Source of the DNA: JBOHRE01 sp050732635
Lineage (GTDB): Bacteria > Gemmatimonadota > Gemmatimonadetes > Longimicrobiales > RSA9
Assembly (NCBI GenBank): GCA_050732635.1
Contig: JBOHRE010000129.1
Location: 1-7,881, forward strand
Reading direction: 5' to 3'
Length of the DNA stretch: 7,881 nucleotides
Part shown: positions 1 to 5,720 of the stretch, piece by piece
Position numbering within the stretch: the stretch's first letter is position 1
How the letters are laid out: each line of letters opens with the position of its first letter
Program-made: the position numbers and the translations under genes
Notes under the pieces: model-generated
The model's input: only the letters and a program-made list of their open reading frames with translations
The model's database searches: none
What the model was told of the DNA's origin: nothing

Positions 1-152
1 GGCGGGTGCCGCTCGCCGCGTGGGGCGCAAGCGCGGAGGCGACGGCGCCGGCGCGCAGCGGTGCCGCCCGAGGCGTGGCAGGTGGGCCGCCGTGGCGCAA
101 AGTCGTGGTTGGCGACGGGGCAGTGTACAACCTGTACCAAAAACACGAGGGT

Positions 153-288
153 GCGCGCAGGGTGGACTGCCCACGGGCTGCGCACAGGGGTGGACTGCCC
201 ACGGGATGCGCGCAGGGTGGCTTGCCCACGGGCTGCGCACAGGGGTGGCTTGCCCACGGGCCGCGCGCAGGGTGGCTCGCCCACGAGG
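153..288. repeat. Minisatellite of five contiguous 27/28-bp units with a two-unit higher-order pattern
   Basis: Five head-to-tail units begin at 153, 180, 208, 235 and 263. Units 1, 3 and 5 start GCGCGCAGGGTGG. Units 2 and 4 start GCGCACAGGGGTGG, one base longer. All continue with ACTGCCCACGGG, CTTGCCCACGGG or CTCGCCCACGAG. Lengths are therefore 27, 28, 27, 28 and about 26, so the true period is a dimer of 55 bp. Units 1-2 share the ACTGCCC core and units 3-4 share CTTGCCC, which fits local duplication. The alternating length breaks any reading frame, so it is not a protein repeat. Each unit contains GTGG-N5-CCAC, a weak 4-bp inverted repeat. There are no spacers, so it is not CRISPR. Confidence 0.9.
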
Positions 289-362
289 GCGCGCCAGAGT
301 CGAGGGTGACCGGCGGCTGTTCCTGTCCGAGGCGCCGGTTCGAAGCCGCATCGCGGGTCGGG

Positions 363-390
363 TTGCTGGGAGACGCCGGGCGGCTACAAT
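363..390 (+). promoter_or_regulatory. Candidate sigma70-type promoter for the aminotransferase gene
   Basis: TACAAT at 385-390 is one mismatch from the TATAAT -10 consensus and stands out in very GC-rich surroundings. TTGCTG at 363-368 is a weak -35 (three of six matches) with a 16-base spacer. Transcription would start near 397, giving a leader of about 39 bases before the GTG start at 436. This rests on motif matching only. The -10 is persuasive and the -35 is not. Confidence 0.4.
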
Positions 391-425
391 GACGCCGCCG
401 TCGTGGGCAGCGTTTCCACATCAAC

Positions 426-430
426 GGGAG
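426..430 (+). promoter_or_regulatory. Ribosome binding site that decides the GTG start
   Basis: GGGAG lies five bases upstream of GTG at 436. It is the clearest Shine-Dalgarno-like sequence before any gene in the window. It favours GTG 436 over an in-frame GTG at 403, which would add 11 residues (GSVSTSTGAG-type sequence) unlike the family N-terminus. Confidence 0.6.
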
Positions 431-435
431 CAGGC

Positions 436-1560
436 GTGGCGGTTCCGCTGGTCGATCTGAAGGCGCAATACGCACCGCTCAGGCAGCAGCTCGACGAGGC
501 GCTGGGCGAGGTGCTCGAAGCGCAGCGCTTCATTCTGGGCCCGCAGGTCGAGCAGCTCGAGAAGGAGGCTGCGGCGTTTCTGGGCACGCGGCACGCGGTC
601 GGCTGCGCGAGCGGGACGGACGCGCTACTGCTGGCGCTGAAGGCGCTGCGGCTCGAGCCGGGCGACGAGGTGGTGGTGCCGTCGTTCACGTTCTTCGCGA
701 CCGCGGGTGCCGTCTGGAATGCGGGGCTGCGGCCGGCATTCGCGGACATCGATGGGCGCACCTTCAACGTGACGGCCGGGACGATCGAGGCGGCGCTCAC
801 GGAGCGCACGCGCGCCGTGATCGTGGTGCACCTGTACGGCCAGATGGCGACGCTGGCGCCGATCGTCGAGTTGTGCCGCGCGCGCGGCCTGACACTGATC
901 GAGGACGCGGCGCAGGCATTCGGCGCGCGCCAGCGCATCGACTTCAAGCTGCTGCACGCCGGCACGATCGGCGCGCTGGGCGCGTACTCCTTCTTTCCGG
1001 CCAAGATCCTGGGCGGCTTCGGCGACGGCGGTATGATCACGACCGCCGATGATGAGCTGGCGAGCCGGCTGCGCAAGCTGCGCGTGCACGGCGGCGAGCG
1101 CACGTATCATCACGAGATGGTGGGCACGAACTCGCGGCTCGACACCGTGCAGGCTGCGATCCTGCGCGTGAAGCTGTCGCACGTGCGGAACTGGATCGAG
1201 CGGCGCAACCTCATCGCCGAGGAGTACGACTTCCGCTTCAAGAAGCTCGCGCCGGACGTGGTCACGCCACTGCGAACACCGGAGAACGACCACGGCTACG
1301 GCGTCTACACGCTGCGCGTGCGCGACCGCGACGCGCTCAAGGCAGGCCTGGACGCGCGCGGCATCGGCAACGCCGTCTATTATCCGGTGCCGCTGCACCT
1401 GCAGGAGTGCTTTGCGGAGCTGGGCTACCGGGAGGGGCGGCTGCCGGAGAGCGAGCGCGCGGCGCGCGAGGTGATCAGTCTGCCGGTGTACCCGGAGCTG
1501 ACGGAGGCGCAGGTCGCCGAGGTCGTGGCGGCGGTGCGCGAGGCGGTCGCGGGCGCCTAG
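436..1560 (+). CDS. DegT/DnrJ/EryC1/StrS family PLP-dependent sugar aminotransferase
   Basis: This cytosolic fold-type I PLP enzyme of 374 residues, a normal family length, moves an amino group (usually from glutamate) onto a keto-sugar nucleotide. The N-terminus VPLVDLKAQYAPLR is typical and supports the GTG 436 start. Visible family motifs are GCASGTDAL (57-64, phosphate and cofactor contacts), VPSFTFFAT (81-89), the IEDAAQA stretch with D157 and Q160 near the PLP ring, SFFPAK with K190 as the expected Schiff-base lysine, FGDGG (195-199), NSRLDTVQAAIL (232-243) and YYPVPLHLQ (315-323). The last two recall WbpE-like aminotransferases of UDP-sugar pathways, but the exact substrate cannot be read from sequence. 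The stretch at 163-179 (GARQRIDFKLLHAGTIG) looks about four residues longer than the usual GA..KG..AG.IG loop. It is transcribed alone on this strand, convergent with the methyltransferase nine bases after its stop. Neighbouring sugar-nucleotide enzymes suggest an amino-sugar for a surface glycan. Confidence 0.93.
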   Translation: MAVPLVDLKAQYAPLRQQLDEALGEVLEAQRFILGPQVEQLEKEAAAFLGTRHAVGCASGTDALLLALKALRLEPGDEVVVPSFTFFATAGAVWNAGLRPAFADIDGRTFNVTAGTIEAALTERTRAVIVVHLYGQMATLAPIVELCRARGLTLIEDAAQAFGARQRIDFKLLHAGTIGALGAYSFFPAKILGGFGDGGMITTADDELASRLRKLRVHGGERTYHHEMVGTNSRLDTVQAAILRVKLSHVRNWIERRNLIAEEYDFRFKKLAPDVVTPLRTPENDHGYGVYTLRVRDRDALKAGLDARGIGNAVYYPVPLHLQECFAELGYREGRLPESERAAREVISLPVYPELTEAQVAEVVAAVREAVAGA

Positions 1561-1568
1561 CGCCCGAC
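1546..1568. terminator. Hairpin across two convergent stop codons
   Basis: GGGCGC (1551-1556), loop CTA, GCGCCC (1560-1565) form a six-base-pair all-GC stem. GTC (1546-1548) and GAC (1566-1568) extend it by three pairs across a two-base bulge. It overlaps the aminotransferase stop and almost reaches the methyltransferase stop. The position suits a bidirectional terminator for convergent genes. There is no T-tract on either strand, so intrinsic termination is doubtful, and in DNA this rich in GC such stems also arise by chance. Confidence 0.35.
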
Positions 1569-1569
1569 C

Positions 1570-2253
1570 TCACAGGCCCCGCCGTAGGGCGAGGATCGAC
1601 TTCGGCAGGCCGAGCGCGCGCTCGACGAGCACGAGCGAGCCGGGGAACAGCTCGCGCATGTCGGCGGGCCGAAGCAGGTTCCAGTCCGCCGCGCCGTTCT
1701 TCTTGATCCACCAGCGGTCGGCGAAGCGGGTCAGGCGGTCGACGGCCGGGTGTGGCAGCCAGTTCGTGAACGGCAGCCACAGGTGCAGATCGAGCGGGAA
1801 ATCGCGGTGCGGCGTCTGGACGAAGTAGGCGCGTGCCACGCGCTCGATCTCGGCAGCGAATGCGCGCTGCCGGTCGAAGGCGAGGCGGCGCCACTCCGGC
1901 TCGGCGAGCGGCGCGCCGTCGATCAGCTCCTGCTTCGGCAGTGTGACGTGCTCGATCACGGAGTTGCACAGCACGATGTCGAAGGCACGGTCGCCGAACG
2001 GCAGCGGTCGATCCTCCTCGAGATGCACGAAGCGGAACCGGCGGCGCTGCACGGTGGTGCGGTGCTCGGTCGCGATGTCGGCGACCGTGACGTCCAGCGG
2101 CACGCGGCGGGTCAGTCGCGCTGCGAAGGAGCCGCTGCCGCCGCCGAGGTCGAGCAGGCTGGCGCCGGGCGGCGGCCGCAGGTAGCGCAGGAAGAGCCTG
2201 GCGCGTCGCTCGTGCGAGCGCTCGTGCAGGCTGAGCGCGAGCGCGCGGATCAT
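1570..2253 (-). CDS. Class I SAM-dependent methyltransferase
   Basis: The 227-residue protein has a Rossmann-type SAM-binding domain. Motif I is LLDLGGGSGSFAARL (33-47), followed by an acidic strand end, VTVADIA, for the SAM ribose, and FDIVLCNSVIEHV (92-104), the post-motif common to Methyltransf_11/23-type enzymes. The second half (YFVQTPHRDFPLDLHLWLPF, then IKKNGAADWNLL) is probably the acceptor side. I cannot name its substrate. It could O- or N-methylate a sugar, a lipid-linked glycan or a small molecule. The ATG has no Shine-Dalgarno in front, and it lies 79 bases after the UDP-xylose synthase stop on the same strand, so it may be the last gene of that leftward operon. Its location among sugar-nucleotide genes suggests glycan modification. 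No transmembrane segment or signal peptide is visible. Confidence 0.85.
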   Translation of the reverse strand: MIRALALSLHERSHERRARLFLRYLRPPPGASLLDLGGGSGSFAARLTRRVPLDVTVADIATEHRTTVQRRRFRFVHLEEDRPLPFGDRAFDIVLCNSVIEHVTLPKQELIDGAPLAEPEWRRLAFDRQRAFAAEIERVARAYFVQTPHRDFPLDLHLWLPFTNWLPHPAVDRLTRFADRWWIKKNGAADWNLLRPADMRELFPGSLVLVERALGLPKSILALRRGL

Positions 2254-2282
2254 GGGGCGCAGTCGACCGGGGATCGCGCCGC

Positions 2283-2327
2283 CGGGCTCGGGCTGGTCCG
2301 CGGCGCCTGGACCGGCGTGGGGCGCCG
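2283..2327. repeat. Hexamer repeat and hairpin between methyltransferase and UXS genes
   Basis: The 79-base gap begins on the plus strand with two CGGGCT units (2283-2294), followed directly by GGTCC (2295-2299) and GGACC (2309-2313), an inverted pair. An overlapping stem, CGGCGCC (2301-2307) with GGCGCCG (2321-2327), has seven GC pairs and a 13-base loop. In the leftward transcript this could be an intercistronic hairpin that protects or attenuates the message before the methyltransferase. The hexamer plus GGTCC/GGACC combination also echoes the larger repeats at 4427-4520 and 5721-5769. Function is unknown. Confidence 0.4.
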
Positions 2328-2332
2328 ACGCA

Positions 2333-3292
2333 TCACAGGGTCCGCGCGTGCGCGTCCTGCTCGTCGACGAGCTGGCGGAAGTACGGGATCGTGCGCTCGA
2401 GGCCGTCGTCCAACGAGATGCGCGGCTCCCAGCCGAGCACCCGCTTCGCCAGCGTGATGTCCGGCCGGCGCTGCCTGGGATCGTCCTGCGGCAGCGGCCG
2501 GTACTCGATTGCCGACCGGCTCGAGGTCTTCGCGATCACCTTCTCCGCCAGCTCGCGCACCGTGAACTCGCCCGGATTGCCGATGTTCACCGGCTGTGTG
2601 TAGTCCGACATGAAGAGCCGGTAGATGCCGTCGACCTCGTCCTCGACGTAGCAGAAGGAGCGAGTCTGCGAGCCGTCGCCATAGATGGTGAGCGGCTCGC
2701 CGCGCAGCGCCTGCACGATGAAGTTCGACACGACGCGGCCATCGCCGGGCCGCATGCGCGGGCCGTACGTGTTGAAGATGCGCACGATGCGCGTGTCCAC
2801 GTCGTGAAACGTGTGGTAGGCCATGGTCATCGCCTCGGCGAAGCGCTTGGCCTCATCATAGACGCCTCGCGGGCCGATCGGGTTCACGTGGCCCCAGTAC
2901 GTCTCCGGCTGCGGGTGGACCTCGGGATCGCCGTAGACCTCCGATGTCGAGGCGAGCATGTACCGGGCGCCCTTCTCCTTGGCCAGCCCGAGCGTCTTGT
3001 GCGAGCCGAGGCTGCCCACCTTCAGGGTCTGGATCGGCATTTCCAGGTAGTCCACCGGGCTCGCGGGGCTGGCGAAGTGCAGCACGCCATCGAGTGGGCC
3101 GGCGACATCGACATACTCGGTGACGTTCTGCCGCACGAGCCGGAACCGTTCGTGCCCGTTCAGGTGTGCCAGATTGCCGCGGGCGCCGGTGCTCAGGTTG
3201 TCCATGCCGATGACTTCGTGACCTTCCGTCAGGAAGCGGTCGCAGAGGTGCGAACCGAGGAAGCCGGCGGCGCCGGTGATCAGGAGGCGCAT
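2333..3292 (-). CDS. uxs: UDP-glucuronate decarboxylase (UDP-xylose synthase), SDR family
   Basis: This cytosolic NAD-dependent enzyme of 319 residues converts UDP-glucuronate to UDP-xylose and CO2 through a 4-keto intermediate. The NAD-binding loop is TGAAGFLG (6-13). The family signature is very strong: HFASPASPVDYLEMPIQTLK (72-91), ASTSEVYGDPEVHPQPETYW (114-133), GHVNPIGPRGVYDEAKR (134-150), RIFNTYGPRM (171-180) and YGDGSQTRSFCYVED (204-218). By comparison with human UXS1, the catalytic set T116, E118, Y145, K149 and R275 is complete. The start chosen is the ATG whose A is the last base of the upstream TGA (TGATG, 3290-3294). The open frame extends further upstream, but those residues are unlike the family. 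The overlap implies translational coupling to the UDP-glucuronate 4-epimerase gene, which uses the same substrate. No Shine-Dalgarno is visible. Confidence 0.95.
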   Translation of the reverse strand: MRLLITGAAGFLGSHLCDRFLTEGHEVIGMDNLSTGARGNLAHLNGHERFRLVRQNVTEYVDVAGPLDGVLHFASPASPVDYLEMPIQTLKVGSLGSHKTLGLAKEKGARYMLASTSEVYGDPEVHPQPETYWGHVNPIGPRGVYDEAKRFAEAMTMAYHTFHDVDTRIVRIFNTYGPRMRPGDGRVVSNFIVQALRGEPLTIYGDGSQTRSFCYVEDEVDGIYRLFMSDYTQPVNIGNPGEFTVRELAEKVIAKTSSRSAIEYRPLPQDDPRQRRPDITLAKRVLGWEPRISLDDGLERTIPYFRQLVDEQDAHARTL

Positions 3293-4284
3293 CAGGAGTC
3301 GGGAACCGGATCGGCAAGCCGATGGGTGTGGCGGAGCCACTCGAGGAACCGCGGGATGCCGTCCTCGACCGGGGTCGTGGGCCGGTAGCCCAGAAGCCGG
3401 CGGGCCTTCGCGACATCGGCGAAGGTACGCTGCACGTCACCGGGCTGCGGCGGCAGCCGCTGGATGCGCGGCTCGCTGCCGAGCGACGTCGCGATCAACT
3501 CGATCAGGCGCCGCAGGCTGGTGGTGCGACTCTCGCCGAGGTTGATGATCTCGAACTCCGCCGCGTGCGTGCAGCTCCGATCGATCGCGGCGGTGACGCC
3601 GCCGATGATGTCGTCGATCCAGGTATAATCCCGCTCCGTCGTGCCGTCGCCGAACATCTGGATCGGTTTGCCGGCAAGCATTAGCTCGGAGAACTTGCGG
3701 ATCGCGAGGTCCGGCCGCTGGCGCGGGCCGTACACGGTGAAGAAGCGCAGTGCGAGAACGCCCAGGTCGTACAGGTGATGGTAGGTGTGGCAGAGCAGCT
3801 CGGCGGCGCGCTTGGTCGCCGCGTACGGCGAGATCGGTCGATCGACCGGGTCGTCCTCGCCGAACGGCACCTTCTCGTTGTTGCCGTAGACCGACGATGA
3901 CGAGCCGAAGATGAAGCGACCGACCCTACGTTCCCGCAGGACCTCGAGCACGCATTGCGTGGCGACGACGTTCGCGCGCACGTAGCCGACCGGGTCCTGG
4001 ATCGACGGCCGCACGCCTGCCTTCGCGGCCAGGTGGACCAGGGCATCGAAGGCGAAGGGTTCGAGCGCGGAGCGCAGATCCGGCAGCTCGGCGCAGTCGA
4101 CCTCCAGCAGGTGAAAGCGAGGGTTGGCCTGCGCTCCGGCCAGATTCGACCGCTTCTCGGCCGGCGCATAAAACGGGTCGAAGTTGTCGATGCCGATGAC
4201 CTCGTCGCCTCGCTCGAGCAACGCTTCGACCAGATGGCTGCCGATGAATCCGGCAGCGCCGGTGACCACGATTCGTTCAGGCAT
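3292..4284 (-). CDS. UDP-glucuronate 4-epimerase-like NAD-dependent SDR
   Basis: The 330-residue extended SDR is predicted to interconvert UDP-glucuronate and UDP-galacturonate by oxidation, rotation and reduction at C4 of the sugar. It shows the NAD loop TGAAGFIG (8-15), the motif GIDNFDPFYAPAEKRSNL (31-48) that marks the UDP-glucuronate epimerase branch, HLAAKAGVRPSIQDP (84-98), GSSSSVYG (127-134) with the catalytic serine, Y154-x3-K158, LRFFTVYGPRQRPDLAIRKF (179-198) and FGDGTTERDYTWIDDIIGGV (211-230). Length is normal. The ATG gives a correct N-terminus but has no clear Shine-Dalgarno. It is the first gene of the leftward set and its stop overlaps the UDP-xylose synthase start. Relatives with similar motifs act on UDP-N-acetylglucosamine or are annotated loosely as dehydratases, so the exact substrate is less sure than the fold and reaction class. 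Confidence 0.88.
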   Translation of the reverse strand: MPERIVVTGAAGFIGSHLVEALLERGDEVIGIDNFDPFYAPAEKRSNLAGAQANPRFHLLEVDCAELPDLRSALEPFAFDALVHLAAKAGVRPSIQDPVGYVRANVVATQCVLEVLRERRVGRFIFGSSSSVYGNNEKVPFGEDDPVDRPISPYAATKRAAELLCHTYHHLYDLGVLALRFFTVYGPRQRPDLAIRKFSELMLAGKPIQMFGDGTTERDYTWIDDIIGGVTAAIDRSCTHAAEFEIINLGESRTTSLRRLIELIATSLGSEPRIQRLPPQPGDVQRTFADVAKARRLLGYRPTTPVEDGIPRFLEWLRHTHRLADPVPDS

Positions 4285-4309
4285 CCAGTCCGGGTCGCAG
4301 GGACAGCGG

Positions 4310-4326
4310 GCGTGAAGCTCTCACGC
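4310..4326. promoter_or_regulatory. Short inverted repeat upstream of the epimerase operon
   Basis: GCGTGA (4310-4315) and TCACGC (4321-4326) form a perfect six-base inverted repeat with a five-base spacer AGCTC. It is 26 bases before the leftward epimerase start, so it could be a small leader hairpin or an operator half-site pair. I could not find a convincing -10/-35 on the minus strand nearby. A six-base stem may be chance. Confidence 0.3.
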
Positions 4327-4382
4327 GCACTGCGGCTCTGCAAGGTCGCTGCGGGTCGGCGTCGCGGCGTCGAAACGTGCAA

Positions 4383-4412
4383 CTGGCATGGCCGGACACG
4401 CGCCGCTAAGGT
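4383..4412 (+). promoter_or_regulatory. Weak candidate promoter for the rhamnose-epimerase-like gene
   Basis: CTGGCA (4383-4388, four of six -35 matches) and TAAGGT (4407-4412, a -10 style seen in GC-rich genomes) are separated by 18 bases. They lie upstream of the G-rich array, so the array would be transcribed as part of the leader. This is motif matching only and is offered because nothing better is visible in the divergent gap. Confidence 0.2.
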
Positions 4413-4426
4413 GTGCGCCGCGGTGT

Positions 4427-4466
4427 GGGGCTGGGGCTAGGGCTAGGGCTGGGGCTGGGGCTGGGG
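4427..4466 (+). repeat. (GGGGCT)n hexamer array with G-quadruplex potential
   Basis: Six contiguous hexamers, in order GGGGCT, GGGGCT, AGGGCT, AGGGCT, GGGGCT, GGGGCT, run from 4427 to 4462 and end in a seventh G-run (4463-4466). With seven runs of three or four G separated by two or three bases, it fits the classical intramolecular G-quadruplex pattern on the plus strand, which is the RNA-like strand of the downstream gene. It lies in the divergent gap between two sugar-nucleotide genes. A reverse-complement version lies at 5745-5768. Confidence 0.88.
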
Positions 4467-4520
4467 ACCAGCGACCAGAGACAGAGATCGGGGACCAAGG
4501 ACCAAGGGATCACGGGACCA
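4464..4520 (+). repeat. Degenerate GGGACCA heptamer repeats
   Basis: Directly after the hexamer array come GGGACCA (4464-4470), GCGACCA (4471-4477), a diverged GAGACAGAGATC stretch, GGACCAA twice in tandem (4492-4498 and 4499-4505), and GGGACCA (4514-4520), nine bases before the next start codon. The core is GGACC with period near seven. The reverse-complement form (TGGTCCC, TGGTCCA) follows the rhamnose-epimerase-like gene at 5721-5734. Such arrays look like non-coding dispersed repeats. I see no transposase. Confidence 0.7.
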
Positions 4521-4528
4521 GCAGGCGA

Positions 4529-5674
4529 ATGCGCGTACTGGTGACGGGTGGGGCGGGCTTCATCGGCTCGCATGTGGTCGATCTGCTGGTGGAGCGCGGG
4601 CACGCGGTCATCGTGCTCGACAGTCTGGACCCGCAGGTGCACGGTCAGACGGAGCTGGACGAGGCTGGCGTGCCGGAGAGCCTGGAGGCGCACGCCGGCG
4701 CCGGTCAGGTGGGGCTGGTGCATGGCGACATCCGCGATGCGGCGGCCGTCGAGCGGGCGCTGGACGGTGTCTCGGCGGTGGTGCACCTGGCGGCGGCGGT
4801 CGGCGTCGGTCAGTCGATGTACGTCCCGCGCTACTACACGAGCGTGAACGTCGATGGGCAGGGCGCGCTGATGGAAGCCATGGCGCGCGATGCCTCGCGT
4901 TTCGAGCGCCTCGTCGTCGCCAGCTCGATGAGCATCTACGGCGAGGGCGCGTATCACTGCGAGGCGCATGGGGACGTGGCACCGCCGCCGCGACCGCTGG
5001 CCCAGCTCGCGGCGGGCGCCTGGGAGGTGCGCTGCCCGCAGTGTGGCGACGTCGCGAGGCCTGCCCTGACGGCGGAATCCAAGCCGCTCCAGCCGACCAG
5101 CATCTACGCGATCACGAAGAAGACGCAGGAGGAGCTGGCCCTGTGCTTCGGGGCCGCCTACGGCGTGCCGACAGTGGCGCTGCGCTTCTTCAACGTATAC
5201 GGCTCGCGGCAGGCACTGTCGAATCCCTATACGGGCGTGGCCGCGATCTTCCTGGCGCGGCTGAAGAACGGCAGGCGACCGCTGGTCTTCGAGGACGGCG
5301 CGCAGACGCGGGACTTCATCCACGTCAGCGACGTCGCGCGCGCCGTGCTGGCCGCGCTGGAAGCGCCGACCGAGGCCACCGGCGCGTACAACATCTGCAC
5401 TGGCCGGCCGCTCGCTGTGGCCGAGCTGGCCGAGCGGCTGGCGACGTCGTTGGGTGTGCGCGTCGAGCCGCAGCTCGATGATCGCTACCGCGCCGGCGAC
5501 ATCCGCCATTGCGTCGGCGATCCGGCCGCGGCGCGGCGCGTGCTCGGCTTCGACGCGCAAATGGGGATCGACGAGGGGCTCGACGAGCTGATCGCCTGGG
5601 CGCAGCGGACCGATGCGGTGGATCGGGTGGAGCAGGCCATGCGGGAGCTGGAGGAGCGGGGGTTGGTGAGATAG
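4529..5674 (+). CDS. NAD-dependent SDR, probable dTDP-L-rhamnose 4-epimerase type
   Basis: The 381-residue extended SDR is longer than most (about 310-340) because of an insertion between the serine and tyrosine of the active site. It has the NAD loop TGGAGFIG (6-13), DSLDPQVHG (31-39), HLAAAVGVGQSMY (86-98), ASSMSIYGEG (131-140) with S133, then Cys144-x2-His147 and Cys169-x2-Cys172, then SIYAITKK with Y193 and K197, LRFFNVYGSRQALSNPYTGVAAIF (218-241) and FEDGAQTRDFIHVSD (254-268). This motif set and the Cys-containing insert match what I recall of dTDP-L-rhamnose 4-epimerases, which make dTDP-6-deoxy-L-talose. Another 6-deoxyhexose or hexose nucleotide is possible. The ATG at 4529 begins the family N-terminus MRVLVTGGAGF. 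The frame extends upstream, but only through repeat DNA. AGG at 4523-4525 is a weak ribosome site. Both sides carry inverted copies of a G-rich repeat. Confidence 0.85.
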   Translation: MRVLVTGGAGFIGSHVVDLLVERGHAVIVLDSLDPQVHGQTELDEAGVPESLEAHAGAGQVGLVHGDIRDAAAVERALDGVSAVVHLAAAVGVGQSMYVPRYYTSVNVDGQGALMEAMARDASRFERLVVASSMSIYGEGAYHCEAHGDVAPPPRPLAQLAAGAWEVRCPQCGDVARPALTAESKPLQPTSIYAITKKTQEELALCFGAAYGVPTVALRFFNVYGSRQALSNPYTGVAAIFLARLKNGRRPLVFEDGAQTRDFIHVSDVARAVLAALEAPTEATGAYNICTGRPLAVAELAERLATSLGVRVEPQLDDRYRAGDIRHCVGDPAAARRVLGFDAQMGIDEGLDELIAWAQRTDAVDRVEQAMRELEERGLVR

Positions 5675-5720
5675 GGCGGGTGCTGGCCAGCGTTGGTGGT
5701 TGGTGGTGGTGACGGGTGCC

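Larger units (their letters stand above)
1..435. other. Non-coding leader region before the aminotransferase gene
   Basis: I see no credible gene here. The open frames that cross it on the plus strand are products of GC richness: they read through the tandem repeat, give low-complexity Arg/Gly/Ala-rich peptides, and match no family I recognise. From left to right it holds GC-rich sequence (1-120), a small less GC-rich island with TGTAC at 124-128 and again at 133-137 followed by AAAAA (139-143), the 27/28-bp minisatellite (153-288), and then a promoter-like and ribosome-binding segment for the next gene (363-435). The 3' end of an upstream gene could lie at the very start, but nothing supports it. 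Confidence 0.6.

Noticed and set aside
153..288. CRISPR array
   Set aside because: Units are contiguous with no unique spacers, and no cas gene is present.
321..350. Possible tRNA T-arm (GGTTCGAA at 328-335)
   Set aside because: Only about three pairs form around the loop, and there are no matching acceptor, D or anticodon stems upstream.
6..460. Plus-strand open frames over the leader region, with repeated GLPTGCAQG-type peptides
   Set aside because: The repeat units alternate between 27 and 28 bases, so no frame stays in register. The peptides are only a reading of the minisatellite.
625..1398. Minus-strand open frames inside the aminotransferase gene
   Set aside because: They are antisense to a protein with complete DegT-family motifs and have shadow-frame composition with no recognisable domain.
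3624..3629. TATAAT on the plus strand
   Set aside because: It lies inside the epimerase coding sequence (reverse of codons for the conserved DYTW motif), and there is no -35-like hexamer at the proper distance.
4427..4466. Telomere-like repeat or replicon end
   Set aside because: The array is short and internal, and coding genes continue on both sides. The same hexamer occurs elsewhere in the window.
4529..5674. Mobile gene cassette or insertion sequence bounded by the inverted repeats
   Set aside because: There is no transposase or integrase, no target-site duplication is visible, and the repeats are low-complexity rather than precise terminal inverted repeats. It is kept only as a finding on repeat arrangement.
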